Below, piece after piece: positions 46,295 to 55,522 of a DNA stretch of 64,000 nt; within the stretch, counting starts at the first letter, position 1; each line of letters begins with the position of its first letter. The position numbers and the translations under genes are program-made. Location of the stretch: positions 104,043 through 168,042 of the forward strand of contig JAKITO010000004.1 in the NCBI GenBank assembly GCA_021648025.1, written 5' to 3'. Origin of the DNA: Paracoccaceae bacterium (GTDB lineage Bacteria; Pseudomonadota; Alphaproteobacteria; Rhodobacterales; Rhodobacteraceae). The notes beneath the pieces are model-generated. The model was not told the DNA's origin. It searched no databases and saw only the letters and a program-made list of their open reading frames with translations.

Positions 46295-48292
46295 ATGCCG
46301 GACATCTTGCAGGCAGCCGGGCGTGAAAGCGCCCGGTTGTTTGTTTATGACCGTGAATTTCTGACCCAGCCCCGGCTGCGTCGCATTTTGTCCCTTGCCG
46401 GGTACAAAATGCGCCTTGGCCTGCCGGGGTCACTTGATTTGGTCGCCTTCCTGGGCAATAGCCCGACGGCCGATCGGGGCCAACGTATTGCCGCGAAACG
46501 GGGCGTTGGTGCCTTGCGGATCGAAAATGCGTTCCTGGGCACGTTGCATCCTGTGTGCAAAAGCGCGCCGCCGGTGGGATTGCTTTTGGACCGTAAGGCC
46601 AGGCATTTCGATGCCACCACCCCAAGCGATCTGGAAACCCTTTTGGTCACCGCCCCGCTGGACGACACCGCCCTGCTGAACCGCGCCCGCGAGGCCATGG
46701 CCCGGATGCGCGCACATCACTTAAGTCAATATTCCGGCTTTGATCCGGCCCTGCCAGCGCCCGCCCCCGGTTATGTGCTGGTTGTTGATCAACCCCTGGA
46801 CGACCCATCGGTCACGGCCTCAGGCGGCAACCGGGCGGCATTTCTGGAAATGCTGGTGTTCGCACAAGAGGAACATCCCGGCGCGCGGGTGATTATCACA
46901 TCCCATCCTGACTCCGGGGGCGGGCATTACACCGCCAGCGACGCCACCGGACGGATTGACCTGCTAAGGGATCCGCTTAGCCCCTGGACCCTGCTGGAGG
47001 GGGCGATTGCGGTCTATACCTTTTCATCACACCTGGGGTTCGAAGCGATAATTGCCGGACATAAACCGCGGGTGTTTGGCCAGCCGTTTTATTCCGGCTG
47101 GGGGCTGACACAGGACGAAAACCAGGTGCCACGGCGCGAACGCCGCCTGACCAAGGCGCAGTTGTTTGGTGCGGCAATGATCGAATACCCAACCTGGTAC
47201 GACCCGTTTCAGGATTGCTTATGCCCATTGGAAACCGTGCTGGACAATCTTGAGGCGCGCACGCGGGCCTGGCGCGAAGACCGTCAGGGCTGGGTTGCCA
47301 GCGGCATGCGACGATGGAAACGCAAACCGTTGAACCGCTTTTTTGGCCATGAACAGCGAATGATTTTCAGCGATGACACGGCGGATGCGAACCACCCGGA
47401 TCGCCGCCACATGGTCTGGGCCGGACAGGCCAGGGCAGACCAAAGTCAAGCCATCCGCATCGAAGACGGTTTTATCCGCTCTCGCGGGCTTGGCGCCGAA
47501 CTGGTGCCGCCGCTGTCGCTGGTTTGCGACGATCTGGGCATCTATTATGACCCCCGCCAACCCAGCCGCCTTGAAAGGATGATTGACGAACGCGCGGTGT
47601 TGACAGGCGCCCAACGCCTGCGCGCCGAGCGATTGCTGGCCAGGTTGATTGCAACTGGAATCAGCAAATATAACATTGGCGGGGTCCATTCGGATTTGCC
47701 GCAAGGTCATCGCATTCTGGTGCCCGGCCAAGTCGAGGATGATGCCTCAATCCGCACCGGCACCACTATGATCAATACCAATCTTGACCTGCTGCGCGCT
47801 GCCAGAACGGCCCATCCCAAGGCGGTGATCATCTATAAACCGCACCCGGACGTAGAGGCCGGGTTGCGCATTGGCAAAGTCGAAAACGCAGGTAGCCTGG
47901 CAGATTTTGTCGCCAACCACGCCGATCCGGTAAGATTGGTGGAAGACGTCGACGAAGTTTGGACCATGACTTCATTGCTGGGGTTCGAAGCATTGTTGCG
48001 GGGCGTCAAGGTCACTACTGTGGGGGCGCCGTTTTATGCGGGCTGGGGGCTGACGAATGACCGTGGCGAGGTGCCGGGCCGCCGCCGTGCCCGGCCAGAT
48101 CTGATGGGGTTGGTGTATGCGACGCTGATCGACTATCCGCGCTATTGCGACCCGGTCACAGGCCTGCCCTGCCCGGTGGAAGTGGCGGTTGAGCGGTTGA
48201 CCTCGGGGCGGGTCGGCCATCCGGGGCTGGCCAATCGCAGCCTGTCAAAACTGCAAGGGCTGTTGTCAGGCTATGCGCATTTGTGGCGCTGA
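46295..48292 (+). CDS. kpsC: Capsular polysaccharide biosynthesis protein KpsC-like (dual Kdo transferase)
   Basis: 665 residues. Two homologous halves, each with the motif GxPFYxGWGLTxDxxxxPxRRR (PFYSGWGLTQDENQVPRRERR and PFYAGWGLTNDRGEVPGRRR), the two Kdo transferase modules of KpsC. IRIEDGFIRSRGLGAELVPPLSLVCDDLGIYYDP is typical of the second module. The start is ATG 46295; a TTG at 46280 overlaps the upstream stop. The 109-bp palindrome follows the stop. Confidence 0.93.
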   Translation: MPDILQAAGRESARLFVYDREFLTQPRLRRILSLAGYKMRLGLPGSLDLVAFLGNSPTADRGQRIAAKRGVGALRIENAFLGTLHPVCKSAPPVGLLLDRKARHFDATTPSDLETLLVTAPLDDTALLNRAREAMARMRAHHLSQYSGFDPALPAPAPGYVLVVDQPLDDPSVTASGGNRAAFLEMLVFAQEEHPGARVIITSHPDSGGGHYTASDATGRIDLLRDPLSPWTLLEGAIAVYTFSSHLGFEAIIAGHKPRVFGQPFYSGWGLTQDENQVPRRERRLTKAQLFGAAMIEYPTWYDPFQDCLCPLETVLDNLEARTRAWREDRQGWVASGMRRWKRKPLNRFFGHEQRMIFSDDTADANHPDRRHMVWAGQARADQSQAIRIEDGFIRSRGLGAELVPPLSLVCDDLGIYYDPRQPSRLERMIDERAVLTGAQRLRAERLLARLIATGISKYNIGGVHSDLPQGHRILVPGQVEDDASIRTGTTMINTNLDLLRAARTAHPKAVIIYKPHPDVEAGLRIGKVENAGSLADFVANHADPVRLVEDVDEVWTMTSLLGFEALLRGVKVTTVGAPFYAGWGLTNDRGEVPGRRRARPDLMGLVYATLIDYPRYCDPVTGLPCPVEVAVERLTSGRVGHPGLANRSLSKLQGLLSGYAHLWR

Positions 48293-48315
48293 ATTGGCTT
48301 CTTGAAACGCGTTAC

Positions 48316-48424
48316 AGCGTTTCGCGTTTCTTTGGATCAAGGTATCACTTTGCCCGGCGAGGCAGGGTTTGTTTTAACAAACACGTTCGCCGGGCAAAGT
48401 GATGCAATTCGAACGCGAAACGCG
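48316..48424. repeat. 109-bp palindromic element, copy 2
   Basis: Same element as at 35301: starts AGCGTTTCGCG, central TTTGTTTTAACAAAC, ends CGCGAAACGCG. It fills almost all of the gap between the convergent kpsC and ribD and may act as a two-way terminator. Confidence 0.92.
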
Positions 48425-49525
48425 TTAATTCAGCTTTCGCACCCAGCGATGCATCACATCCGCGCCGATGGCGCGGGTATCAACCAACCGGAACCGCGGT
48501 GCGGCCTCCAGCCGCTCTAATCCCAATGCGCCAATTGATGGCAAGCCTTCGGCACCGATCGCCAGCCCGGCGGTGAACCCGATCAGTTCATCCACCAGAT
48601 CGCTGGCCAGCAACGACGCCGCCAACGCCCCGCCCCCTTCGCACAATACCCGCGTCAATCCGGCAGCGCCCAGTTGACGCAACACATCATCCGGATCAAG
48701 CTGCACGCCTTTGACCGCGCAGGGCAACAACCGCGCGCCCAGACCTTGCCACACCTCAACCCGTTCAGGTCCCGCCCCTGCCCCATGGCACAGCCACAGC
48801 GGCACATCGCCAGCGGTGCGCGCCAATTGGCCCATCAACGGCAAATCCAGATGGCGGGAAATCACCACGCGCACCGGTTGGTGGTCCACCCCCAGATCGC
48901 GAACCGTCAAAGACGGATCATCGGCCCTGGCCGTGCCGGCACCAATCATTACCGCGTCGTGGCGGGCGCGTTCACCGTGCACCAACCGGCGGGCGTTCGT
49001 GCCGGTGATCCACTTACTTTGACCCGTCGCCGTGGCAATCCGCCCGTCAAAACTGCAGGCCAGCTTCAGGGTCACCAACGGTCGGCCTATCTCGGTCCGC
49101 AGCAGAAACCCGGCGTGATCCCGGGCGGCCTGCTGCGCCATCACCCCCAACGTGACCTCAACCCCGCCTGCGCGCAAACTGGCAAATCCCTGCCCCGCCA
49201 CCCGCGCATCGCTATCTTGCAACGCCCCGACCACCCGGACAATTCCGGCCGCCACCAGCGCCTTGGCGCAAGGGCCGGTTTCACCGTGGTGCGCGCAGGG
49301 TTCCAACGAAACATAGGCCGTGGCCCCGCGTGCCAATCCGCCGGCCTGCGCCAGCGCCACGGTTTCTGCATGTGGTCGTCCGCCGGGGGCGGTTTGCCCG
49401 CGCCCGACAATGCGACCGCCGCGCACGATTACACACCCAACTGAAGGATTTGGCCAACAGGTTCCAAGCCCGCGCCGCCCCAACGACAGGGCCAGCGCCA
49501 TGAACCGGTGGTCGCTATCGCTCAC
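48425..49525 (-). CDS. ribD: Bifunctional riboflavin deaminase/reductase RibD
   Basis: 366 residues. N-terminal deaminase with zinc ligands in [12 protein letters not shown] and [19 protein letters not shown]-terminal reductase ([43 protein letters not shown]). Carries out the second and third steps of riboflavin synthesis. Overlaps nrdR by 4 bases. Its stop codon abuts the palindromic element. Confidence 0.96.
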   Translation of the reverse strand: MSDSDHRFMALALSLGRRGLGTCWPNPSVGCVIVRGGRIVGRGQTAPGGRPHAETVALAQAGGLARGATAYVSLEPCAHHGETGPCAKALVAAGIVRVVGALQDSDARVAGQGFASLRAGGVEVTLGVMAQQAARDHAGFLLRTEIGRPLVTLKLACSFDGRIATATGQSKWITGTNARRLVHGERARHDAVMIGAGTARADDPSLTVRDLGVDHQPVRVVISRHLDLPLMGQLARTAGDVPLWLCHGAGAGPERVEVWQGLGARLLPCAVKGVQLDPDDVLRQLGAAGLTRVLCEGGGALAASLLASDLVDELIGFTAGLAIGAEGLPSIGALGLERLEAAPRFRLVDTRAIGADVMHRWVRKLN

Positions 49526-49989
49526 TCTTCGTTGGGCGCAGCGGGCCGCAGTTCGGCCACGAACGTCTCGAAATCATCCGCCTCCTGGAAGTTCTTGTAG
49601 ACGCTGGCAAAGCGCACGTACGCCACGGTATCAATCCGGTGCAACGCCTCCATCACGATCTCGCCGATCATTTTGGACTGAATGTCAGTGTCTCCCATGC
49701 TTTCCAAACGCCGCACGATGCCCGAGATCATCTGATCAATCCGTTCCGGATCAATCGGGCGTTTCTGCATTGAAATCCGGATCGAACGTTCCAGCTTGTC
49801 ACGATCGAACTCTTCCCGTTTGCCGGTGGATTTGATCACCACCAGATCGCGCAACTGTACGCGTTCATAGGTGGTAAAGCGACCGCCACAGGCCGGGCAA
49901 AACCGCCGCCGCCGGATCGCTACATGATCCTCGGCGGGCCGGGAATCCTTGACTTGAGTATCTACATTTCCGCAAAACGGGCAGCGCAT
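49522..49989 (-). CDS. nrdR: Transcriptional repressor NrdR
   Basis: 155 residues. Zinc ribbon [45 protein letters not shown] followed by an ATP-cone domain ([21 protein letters not shown]). Represses ribonucleotide reductase genes when dATP is high. ATG 49989 agrees with the exact family length. Starts the nrdR-ribD pair. Confidence 0.97.
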   Translation of the reverse strand: MRCPFCGNVDTQVKDSRPAEDHVAIRRRRFCPACGGRFTTYERVQLRDLVVIKSTGKREEFDRDKLERSIRISMQKRPIDPERIDQMISGIVRRLESMGDTDIQSKMIGEIVMEALHRIDTVAYVRFASVYKNFQEADDFETFVAELRPAAPNEE

Positions 49990-50124
49990 TGGCCATCCCC
50001 CATGTTCATTCATGCCTCAGACTTGTGCACGCTTTGGTACACTTGTCCACATGTATAGGGGTAACTCAAGTATTTGGGTAGAGGGGAATTGGAGGCGCTA
50101 TATGCGGAATGTTCTGGCTGTTGC

Positions 50125-50440
50125 TCAGATGTGTCGCCACTTGCCGCAGCTGTGGCGTTCAAACAGGTAAATACCTTGCCATGGGCCCAACATCATCCGC
50201 CCACCGACCACCGGAATTGACAGGTTGACCGGCAAAAGTGCGGCCTTGATATGTGCTGGCATATCGTCGGGGCCTTCCTGAGTCTGGCGCAGATAGGCCA
50301 TTCCCGGATCAACAAGGAACAAGAGGTGTGGCGAACAAACAGTGTCAAAAGCCCGTCACCCGAGGCCCAATCGGCCACATCCCGGGTAAATTCATAAAGG
50401 CCCGGACCCCGCGTTGAGAGAGTGAATTCAGTTTGCGCGG
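50125..50440 (-). pseudogene. YjbQ/UPF0047 gene with deletion and frameshift
   Basis: Reading the minus strand from about 50440: EFTLSTRGPGLYEFTRDVADW and LFVRHTSCSLL, the usual YjbQ N-terminal half; then after a one-base shift DPGMAYLRQTQEGPDDM, HIKAALLPVNLSIPVV and GRMMLGPWQGIYLFERHS to a TGA at 50127. The middle (the ENADP helix and following part, roughly 30 residues) is missing. CTTGTTGATCC at the junction fits both sides, suggesting deletion between short direct repeats. No start codon is obvious either. Confidence 0.75.
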
Positions 50441-50505
50441 GTTGTGCGGGCCGATTTATCTGCTTGGGTTTGGATGGCCGATGCTTAGTGACATGGCAAT
50501 TCCGG

Positions 50506-50904
50506 TCAAAACCTGATGTCCGGCTGGCAATACTGCTGTGCCAGGGCCGAGCTGAGGTTACTGCCGACCTGTTTGACGGACAATCTGAGCATCGCACTTG
50601 TGTCCGTGGCCGCAGGGGGCGCCAGCGAAAACAGCACCGCCCGATTCCAGTTCGCCGTTTGTGCCGGAGCCGGCCCACGTACCAGATAGATCCGCTGAAC
50701 CACTTTTGCCTTAAGCACCCGGTGGGCGTATTCCCCCGCCGCGCACCAATATTCCTGACCCGCTGATCCGGGCCGTCCAACCACCTCGAACACGGTCTCG
50801 GAAACCGGCGCCACCTTGTGATGGTTCGAGGCGGTCCACGCCCCGGCAAGCCCGGGCAAACAGGCAATCAGGGCTGCAAGGGTCAGTTTGCCAAAAACTT
50901 TCAT
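50506..50904 (-). CDS. Secreted protein, tandem paralogue 1
   Basis: 132 residues with signal peptide (KVFGKLTLAALIACLPGLAGAW). Mature part: VAPVSETVFEVVGRPGSAGQEYWCAAGEYAHRVLKAKVVQRIYLVRG, then AVLFSLAPP and a C-terminal QQYCQPDIRF. Two conserved cysteines (YWC and the C-terminal C) suggest a disulfide. Shares this plan with the next two genes. Family unknown to me. Confidence 0.75.
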   Translation of the reverse strand: MKVFGKLTLAALIACLPGLAGAWTASNHHKVAPVSETVFEVVGRPGSAGQEYWCAAGEYAHRVLKAKVVQRIYLVRGPAPAQTANWNRAVLFSLAPPAATDTSAMLRLSVKQVGSNLSSALAQQYCQPDIRF

Positions 50905-50932
50905 GTCACGTCCTTACTTTGTCAAAATACGC

Positions 50933-51370
50933 TCATGGCCGGAAAAACGGATCAAGCCGATCGTTGTCCAGACAATATTGAAACGCAGCTGCCGCCGTCA
51001 AATTGTCGCCAACCGCCTTAACCGACAATGAATAACCGGGCGCCACCACCTTGTTCTCTGGGTCCTCTGGCGGGCCTAGCGAAAACTGTACGGCCTTTCG
51101 GCCTGGCTGCACGACACTCGGACCAATCGCGCGCCAGATATACACCCGCTGCACCGCAGGCATGCGCAGCAAATGGCGCACATAATCACCCGCCCCGCAC
51201 CAGTAATCCGCAGCCCCCGATCCGGCCTGACCAACCACTTCGAACACGGTCGGCGACACCGGATAGACCTGATGCCAGTTTCTTGCCCGCCATGCCTCGG
51301 CCGAGGCGGCAAAGATCGTTAAGGCCAGCGCCAGAATACCGCCAATCAGAATTGATTTCTTTTGGGTCAT
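50933..51370 (-). CDS. Secreted protein, tandem paralogue 2
   Basis: 145 residues. Signal peptide SILIGGILALALTIFAASAEAW; mature VYPVSPTVFEVVGQAGSGAADYWCGAGDYVRHLL, QRVYIWRAIGPSVVQPGRKAVQFSLGPP and FQYCLDN near the end. Closest to paralogue 1 (FEVVG, YWC, ISP-like segments) and separated from it by 28 bases. Confidence 0.75.
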   Translation of the reverse strand: MTQKKSILIGGILALALTIFAASAEAWRARNWHQVYPVSPTVFEVVGQAGSGAADYWCGAGDYVRHLLRMPAVQRVYIWRAIGPSVVQPGRKAVQFSLGPPEDPENKVVAPGYSLSVKAVGDNLTAAAAFQYCLDNDRLDPFFRP

Positions 51371-51411
51371 GGTCCGAACATATCAGAATTCCCGCGAGGC
51401 GGCCATTATAT

Positions 51412-51834
51412 TCAACGCGAGACCGGGTTTTGCTCGCATAGGCGATTTCCCTCTTGTACCGACATGCTCTCTCCTGTTTTCAACGAATTCCGGCTTCTGT
51501 ATGGGCCGGTCGGGGTGATGCCGGCAGCCGCAGGATCAAGCGTGAATTGCACCGCCGAACGTCGGCCCGTGGTAACACTTGTCCCAAGTCCTCTGGCAAT
51601 GTAAATCCTGGTCCTCCAACCGGCCCCCAGAGTTAGGCGGGCATATTCCGACGCACCGCACCAATATACCGACCCACCACCGGCGCTGTCGGGGACCACT
51701 TCAAAGATCGCCCCCGTGACCTGCGCCACCCGGGTGCCTATCCTGGGAGGAAACGCGCCCGCATTGATCGGGGCCAGAATGGGAACAAGGGCCATAGCAA
51801 CAATCGCAATGCCTGTTTTGTTTGGAAGTTTCAT
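51412..51834 (-). CDS. Secreted protein, tandem paralogue 3
   Basis: 140 residues from ATG 51834. Signal peptide GIAIVAMALVPILAPINAGA; mature VTGAIFEVVPDSAGGGSVYWCGASEYARLTL, RIYIARGLGTSVTTGRRSAVQFTLDP and NRLCEQN at the end. Same fold plan as the other two with greater divergence. The three genes lie head to tail in one transcript-like array. Confidence 0.75.
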   Translation of the reverse strand: MKLPNKTGIAIVAMALVPILAPINAGAFPPRIGTRVAQVTGAIFEVVPDSAGGGSVYWCGASEYARLTLGAGWRTRIYIARGLGTSVTTGRRSAVQFTLDPAAAGITPTGPYRSRNSLKTGESMSVQEGNRLCEQNPVSR

Positions 51835-52400
51835 GACAATTACCTTTTCTGCATTTGTGGAGCAGCCCGATCGGGCACCGACCGAGTAAGCGTAACAAGA
51901 GGACTGCAAGAACTTTTCAACTACCCGCCTACCGGATATTACATGCAGAACAGACCTGCCGGAACCGCTCGCAGGAACATACTACGACACGTTCATGTCA
52001 TCGCCAGTTGTGCCAGTCAGCTTTGACGCGATACTGGATTCTCCTGCCAATCACAGGCTTCCCGATTTCACACCCCACGTTACTGTGTGCTATTGTTCCA
52101 GTTTTGCACGCCCTGATCCCAGAAAATTCCTAACGCGTCCTTGGCATCACTGACCACCCAAAGGCCAATCCCGGCGGTGCCGACATGGCAATCAACCTGC
52201 GCCAGCTGTTGGTTTTAACAAACACATTCGCCGGGCAAAGGGATTCAATTCGAGCGCGAAACGCTTTAAGCCCGGGCAAACATCGGAATTACACCACGTC
52301 CAGGGGCCCTGCCGACAAGCCCCGATTTACCGTTGATCTCCACACGCAAGGGGCGAAAATCGCCCCTTTGGTTCTCATTGGCCTGACAGGTGGCGCAAAC
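51835..52400. other. 565-base region with half palindromic element
   Basis: Between the trio and the EF-hand gene. Only the half element at 52207-52270 is recognisable. A plus-strand frame (52185-52772) is antisense to the EF-hand gene and not credible. Promoter for the trio probably lies near 51840-51900. Confidence 0.5.
52207..52270. repeat. Palindromic element, right half only
   Basis: TTGGTTTTAACAAACAC, ATTCGCCGGGCAAAG and CGCGAAACGCTTTAA, matching the right arm of the 109-bp copies. The left arm is missing. Confidence 0.85.
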
Positions 52401-52751
52401 TTAATTGCGACCGCGATTGCCACCCATACCTTGCCCCATGCCGGGGCGTTGAAGCATGTTGTTCGCCCTATACTCCGTGAATTCGGCCTGTGTAATTGTG
52501 CCGTCTCCATTGGCATCAATGGCCTCGAAGCCAGGCGCATTGGCCTGATTGCGCCCCAGCCCGCCAGAGGCGGCTTGGCGTTTGGCACGGACCTCGTCGA
52601 ATTCGGCCCTGGTAATGGCCCCGTCATTGTTCATGTCAAAAACCGAAAATGGCAGCGGGCCGCGCTGATTTGCGTTTTGTGCGTCGACCGAAACAGTGGC
52701 CATGCCGGTCGCGGTAATCGCCAGTGCGGCTATCGTGATAAAGCGCTTCAT
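52401..52751 (-). CDS. EF-hand calcium-binding protein, secreted
   Basis: 116 residues with signal peptide (ITIAALAITATGMATVSVDA). Two EF-hand loops, DMNNDGAITRAEF and DANGDGTITQAEF, with all coordinating positions, then a Gly/Met/Arg-rich tail. Probably periplasmic calcium sensor or buffer. Same strand as the two-component genes upstream (112-base gap). Confidence 0.9.
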   Translation of the reverse strand: MKRFITIAALAITATGMATVSVDAQNANQRGPLPFSVFDMNNDGAITRAEFDEVRAKRQAASGGLGRNQANAPGFEAIDANGDGTITQAEFTEYRANNMLQRPGMGQGMGGNRGRN

Positions 52752-52862
52752 GGTGTTCTCCTTTTCACCTAGGGTTCTGCCCGACCCGTTGGGGCATCGT
52801 GGGGGCATCGTGGGGGAAACATAGGAGACGAAGCTGAAACCACGCTGAATAATCCGACCGGA

Positions 52863-54200
52863 TCAGACAGTACTAACCGGGAAATCCATTTCAACCAAAA
52901 GCCCGCCAAAATCCGCCGATTTGGCAAAGCGGAGCGTGCCGCCATAAAGCCCGACAATGTCGCGGGCAATGGACAGGCCCAGCCCGGAGCCTTCGGTATT
53001 TTCGTCGAACCGAACGCCACGTTGCGTCAGTTCCGCGAGCTGATCGGGGGTCACCCCGGGGCCATCGTCCTCGATAAGGATACGGTATCTTTCGCCGTTG
53101 GAAAACCGCACCCGTACCAAACCATGTGCCCATTTGCAGGCATTCTCCAGCACATTTCCGGTCAGTTCCAGCATATCCTCACGGTCACCGAAAAGTGGCA
53201 GACCATGTGGTATCTCATAGCTGATTTCCAGGTTTTTCCCGCTATGCGCCTGCTTCAGAAGCCCGGCCAAATCCGGCATTTCCCGCTCTGCCGCGAACCG
53301 CTGTGTCGTCCCCCCCTGCCCCGCCAGACGGGCGCGTTTCAATTCACGGCTGATCAGTTTCCGGATACGACCCGCCTGTGCACGGGCTTGTTCACCCTCC
53401 GGTCCCTTGATGCCGTCAAGCGATTGCATCAACAGATTGAGCGGCCCCTTAAGGGCATGCGCCAGATTGCCAAGCGCATTGCGCGAACGGGTTAATCGTT
53501 GGGCCAGCAATTCAAGCAGCCGGTTAAAACCGGAAACCAGAGGCTTGACTTCGTCAGGCACATCTTCCGTCAAGGTCCTGCGGTTGCCAAGCTCCACAAG
53601 CCGCAAGTCGCGGTGCAGTGGCACAAGTTGGCGGAACGCACGGCGCACCAGCCAGCTTTGCAGCACCAAAAGCCCCAGAAAACCGCCAATCAGCACAAGC
53701 GCGAAAATCCGTTTGAACCGCTGGCGATGCTCTCGGACCGCTGCCAGATCCTCGGCAACCGCGAGGGTGATGTCATAACCATCCTTGGTGAAATGTCTGG
53801 CCCAGACCTGCAGGTTTTCACCATTTGGCCCGCCGGTCTGGTACCGGGTTTCGGTCCCCACGGCCAGTTGCGGCACATCCAGCGCCTTGTCCCACAGGGA
53901 GGGAGAGGCAATCGTTCGACCGTCGGCGAAACTGAATTGATAGTAATGACCCGAATTCACCTCGTTGTAGATCGAATTTATCCGCCGCCAGCGCACGTTG
54001 GTATAGGCCGGATCAGGCTCAAGCGCAGCAATCATGTTTTCGGAATCATCCATCAGGCGGGAAACGATGATATCCTCGACCAGCAGATGAAACGATCTGT
54101 TGACCGCCCCCCAGATCACCACAGTCAACAGCAACAGGAACACGGCCAGACCAAGCTGCAAACGTCGCTCCATTGACTGTGTCTTTGCAAGCCAGCCCAC
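52863..54200 (-). CDS. Sensor histidine kinase (PhoQ-like)
   Basis: 445 residues from a GTG. Transmembrane helices at about 16-33 and 165-183 flank a periplasmic sensor (residues 35-160). Then a HAMP-like segment, the H-box LGNLAHALKGPLNLL with His248, N-box ENACKWAHG and G-boxes EDDGPGV and GSGLGLSIARDI. The H-box (HALKGP) resembles the PhoQ type. Start GTG overlaps the regulator stop by one base. Signal unknown; the neighbouring EF-hand and PhoQ resemblance make a divalent cation plausible. Confidence 0.92.
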   Translation of the reverse strand: MGWLAKTQSMERRLQLGLAVFLLLLTVVIWGAVNRSFHLLVEDIIVSRLMDDSENMIAALEPDPAYTNVRWRRINSIYNEVNSGHYYQFSFADGRTIASPSLWDKALDVPQLAVGTETRYQTGGPNGENLQVWARHFTKDGYDITLAVAEDLAAVREHRQRFKRIFALVLIGGFLGLLVLQSWLVRRAFRQLVPLHRDLRLVELGNRRTLTEDVPDEVKPLVSGFNRLLELLAQRLTRSRNALGNLAHALKGPLNLLMQSLDGIKGPEGEQARAQAGRIRKLISRELKRARLAGQGGTTQRFAAEREMPDLAGLLKQAHSGKNLEISYEIPHGLPLFGDREDMLELTGNVLENACKWAHGLVRVRFSNGERYRILIEDDGPGVTPDQLAELTQRGVRFDENTEGSGLGLSIARDIVGLYGGTLRFAKSADFGGLLVEMDFPVSTV

Positions 54201-54865
54201 TAATCATCACCACCGAACACATAGCCCTGACCACGGCGGGTCTGAATCATCCCCTTGCCGATCTTGTCGCGCAAACGCCTGACGTAGACTTCCATTACAT
54301 TGGAATCACGGTCAAAATCCATGTCATAGACATGTTCGGTCAGGCGCGTTTTCGACAGGATCCGCCCCGGGTGCAGCATGAAATAGCGCAACAGGCGAAA
54401 TTCAGTGCCGGTCAGGGCCACATCGCGACCGTCGGCCAGCCGCACCTGCTGGCGTTCTTCGTCCAGCACCAGACCACTGGTTTTGATCTCCACTTCGTGA
54501 ACGTCATGGCTGCGCCGGATCAGCGCCTTGATGCGCTGCATCAGCTCTTCGATGTGAAACGGCTTGCCCAGGTAATCATCGGCACCGGCCTTGAAGCCAT
54601 CGACCTTCTCGTGCCACTGGTCGCGCCCGGTCAAAACCAGCACCGGCATTTTCAGGCCGGATTTGCGCCAGTTCTGCAAGACCTCAAGGCCCGGGCGCTG
54701 CGGCAGGCCCAGATCCAGAATGACCAGATCATAAGGTTCCACAGCCCCCAGATATTCGCCCTCGATGCCATTGTCAGCGGTATCGACCACATAACCATCG
54801 GCGCACAGCGCTGCTTTGAGATTTTTCACCAGCAGGGCGTCATCTTCAACCAGTAACAGGCGCAT
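54200..54865 (-). CDS. Response regulator (OmpR/PhoB family)
   Basis: 221 residues. Receiver domain MRLLLVEDDALLVKNLKAAL with phosphoacceptor Asp51 in LVILDLGLP and Lys in DYLGKPF; winged-helix domain with GTEFRLLRYFMLHPGRILSKTRLTEHVYDMDFDRDSNVMEVYVRRLRDKIG. Partner of the kinase encoded next. ATG 54865 by homology. Lies 38 bases after cytochrome c'. Confidence 0.95.
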   Translation of the reverse strand: MRLLLVEDDALLVKNLKAALCADGYVVDTADNGIEGEYLGAVEPYDLVILDLGLPQRPGLEVLQNWRKSGLKMPVLVLTGRDQWHEKVDGFKAGADDYLGKPFHIEELMQRIKALIRRSHDVHEVEIKTSGLVLDEERQQVRLADGRDVALTGTEFRLLRYFMLHPGRILSKTRLTEHVYDMDFDRDSNVMEVYVRRLRDKIGKGMIQTRRGQGYVFGGDD

Positions 54866-54903
54866 GTCGCATTCCTTTTCCCAGGCTGAAGATAACAAAT
54901 TTT

Positions 54904-55452
54904 CTACCGGATGCGATAGGTATTGTGGCAGGCGACACAACTGCCGGTTACCGCTTGCACACCTTGCAAAACCGCCTGAAAATCGGCGGCTGTGGGCGTG
55001 CCCTCAACGGCGCGGGCGGCAATGGCCATATCTTCGGCCATCATATGCATGGATTGGCCAAACATGCGAAAGTCTTCGGGCATTTTCTGGCCCATACCCG
55101 AACCGGTCTTGGTGCCCCCTCCGGCCGCGCGGGCCGCACGGTTGGCGCGCATCTGCTCGCGCCTGGCCAGAATTTCCTCATCCGTCGCGCCGGCATCAAC
55201 CATGGCCTGAAGCTTTGAGTGGCCAAACCCTAGGTCGATCTCGCCAACCCGGGCCACGGCGTCAAAATCGCCCTCGGACAGAGCAAGCATCAACTTGTCA
55301 AGACTTACAACCAGCCCGCGCATGCTTGTTAACAACTGCGCTTGCGTGGCCTCGTCAATGTCGATCATTATCCGGTCGTCATCCTGCGCGGTGGCCACAG
55401 CCCCGCTGAAAGCAAGAGCCGCAACCGCGGCCAGCATTCCTTGAATTTTCAT
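54904..55452 (-). CDS. Cytochrome c' family protein
   Basis: 182 residues, signal peptide (GMLAAVAALAFSGAVATA). Heme-binding CVACH at residues 172-176 near the C-terminus, as in cytochromes c' (C-terminal heme, four-helix bundle). Middle: LMLALSEGDFDAVARV and RRE-rich helices. Such proteins bind NO or CO or transfer electrons in the periplasm. First gene of a possible unit with the two-component system and EF-hand gene. Confidence 0.9.
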   Translation of the reverse strand: MKIQGMLAAVAALAFSGAVATAQDDDRIMIDIDEATQAQLLTSMRGLVVSLDKLMLALSEGDFDAVARVGEIDLGFGHSKLQAMVDAGATDEEILARREQMRANRAARAAGGGTKTGSGMGQKMPEDFRMFGQSMHMMAEDMAIAARAVEGTPTAADFQAVLQGVQAVTGSCVACHNTYRIR

Positions 55453-55499
55453 ATCGGTATCTCCTGTTAGGCTGTTCTATCAAACTGTTTCTAGCATCC

Positions 55500-55522
55500 G
55501 AAACTGAATTCAAACTGAATTG
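55500..55522. promoter_or_regulatory. Direct repeat upstream of cytochrome c' gene
   Basis: GAAACTGAATTC AAACTGAATTGG: two copies of AAACTGAATT with an 11-base period, 48-70 bases upstream of the cytochrome c' start. The helical-turn spacing is typical of OmpR-family regulator sites. It overlaps the end of the ABC ATPase gene. Confidence 0.5.
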
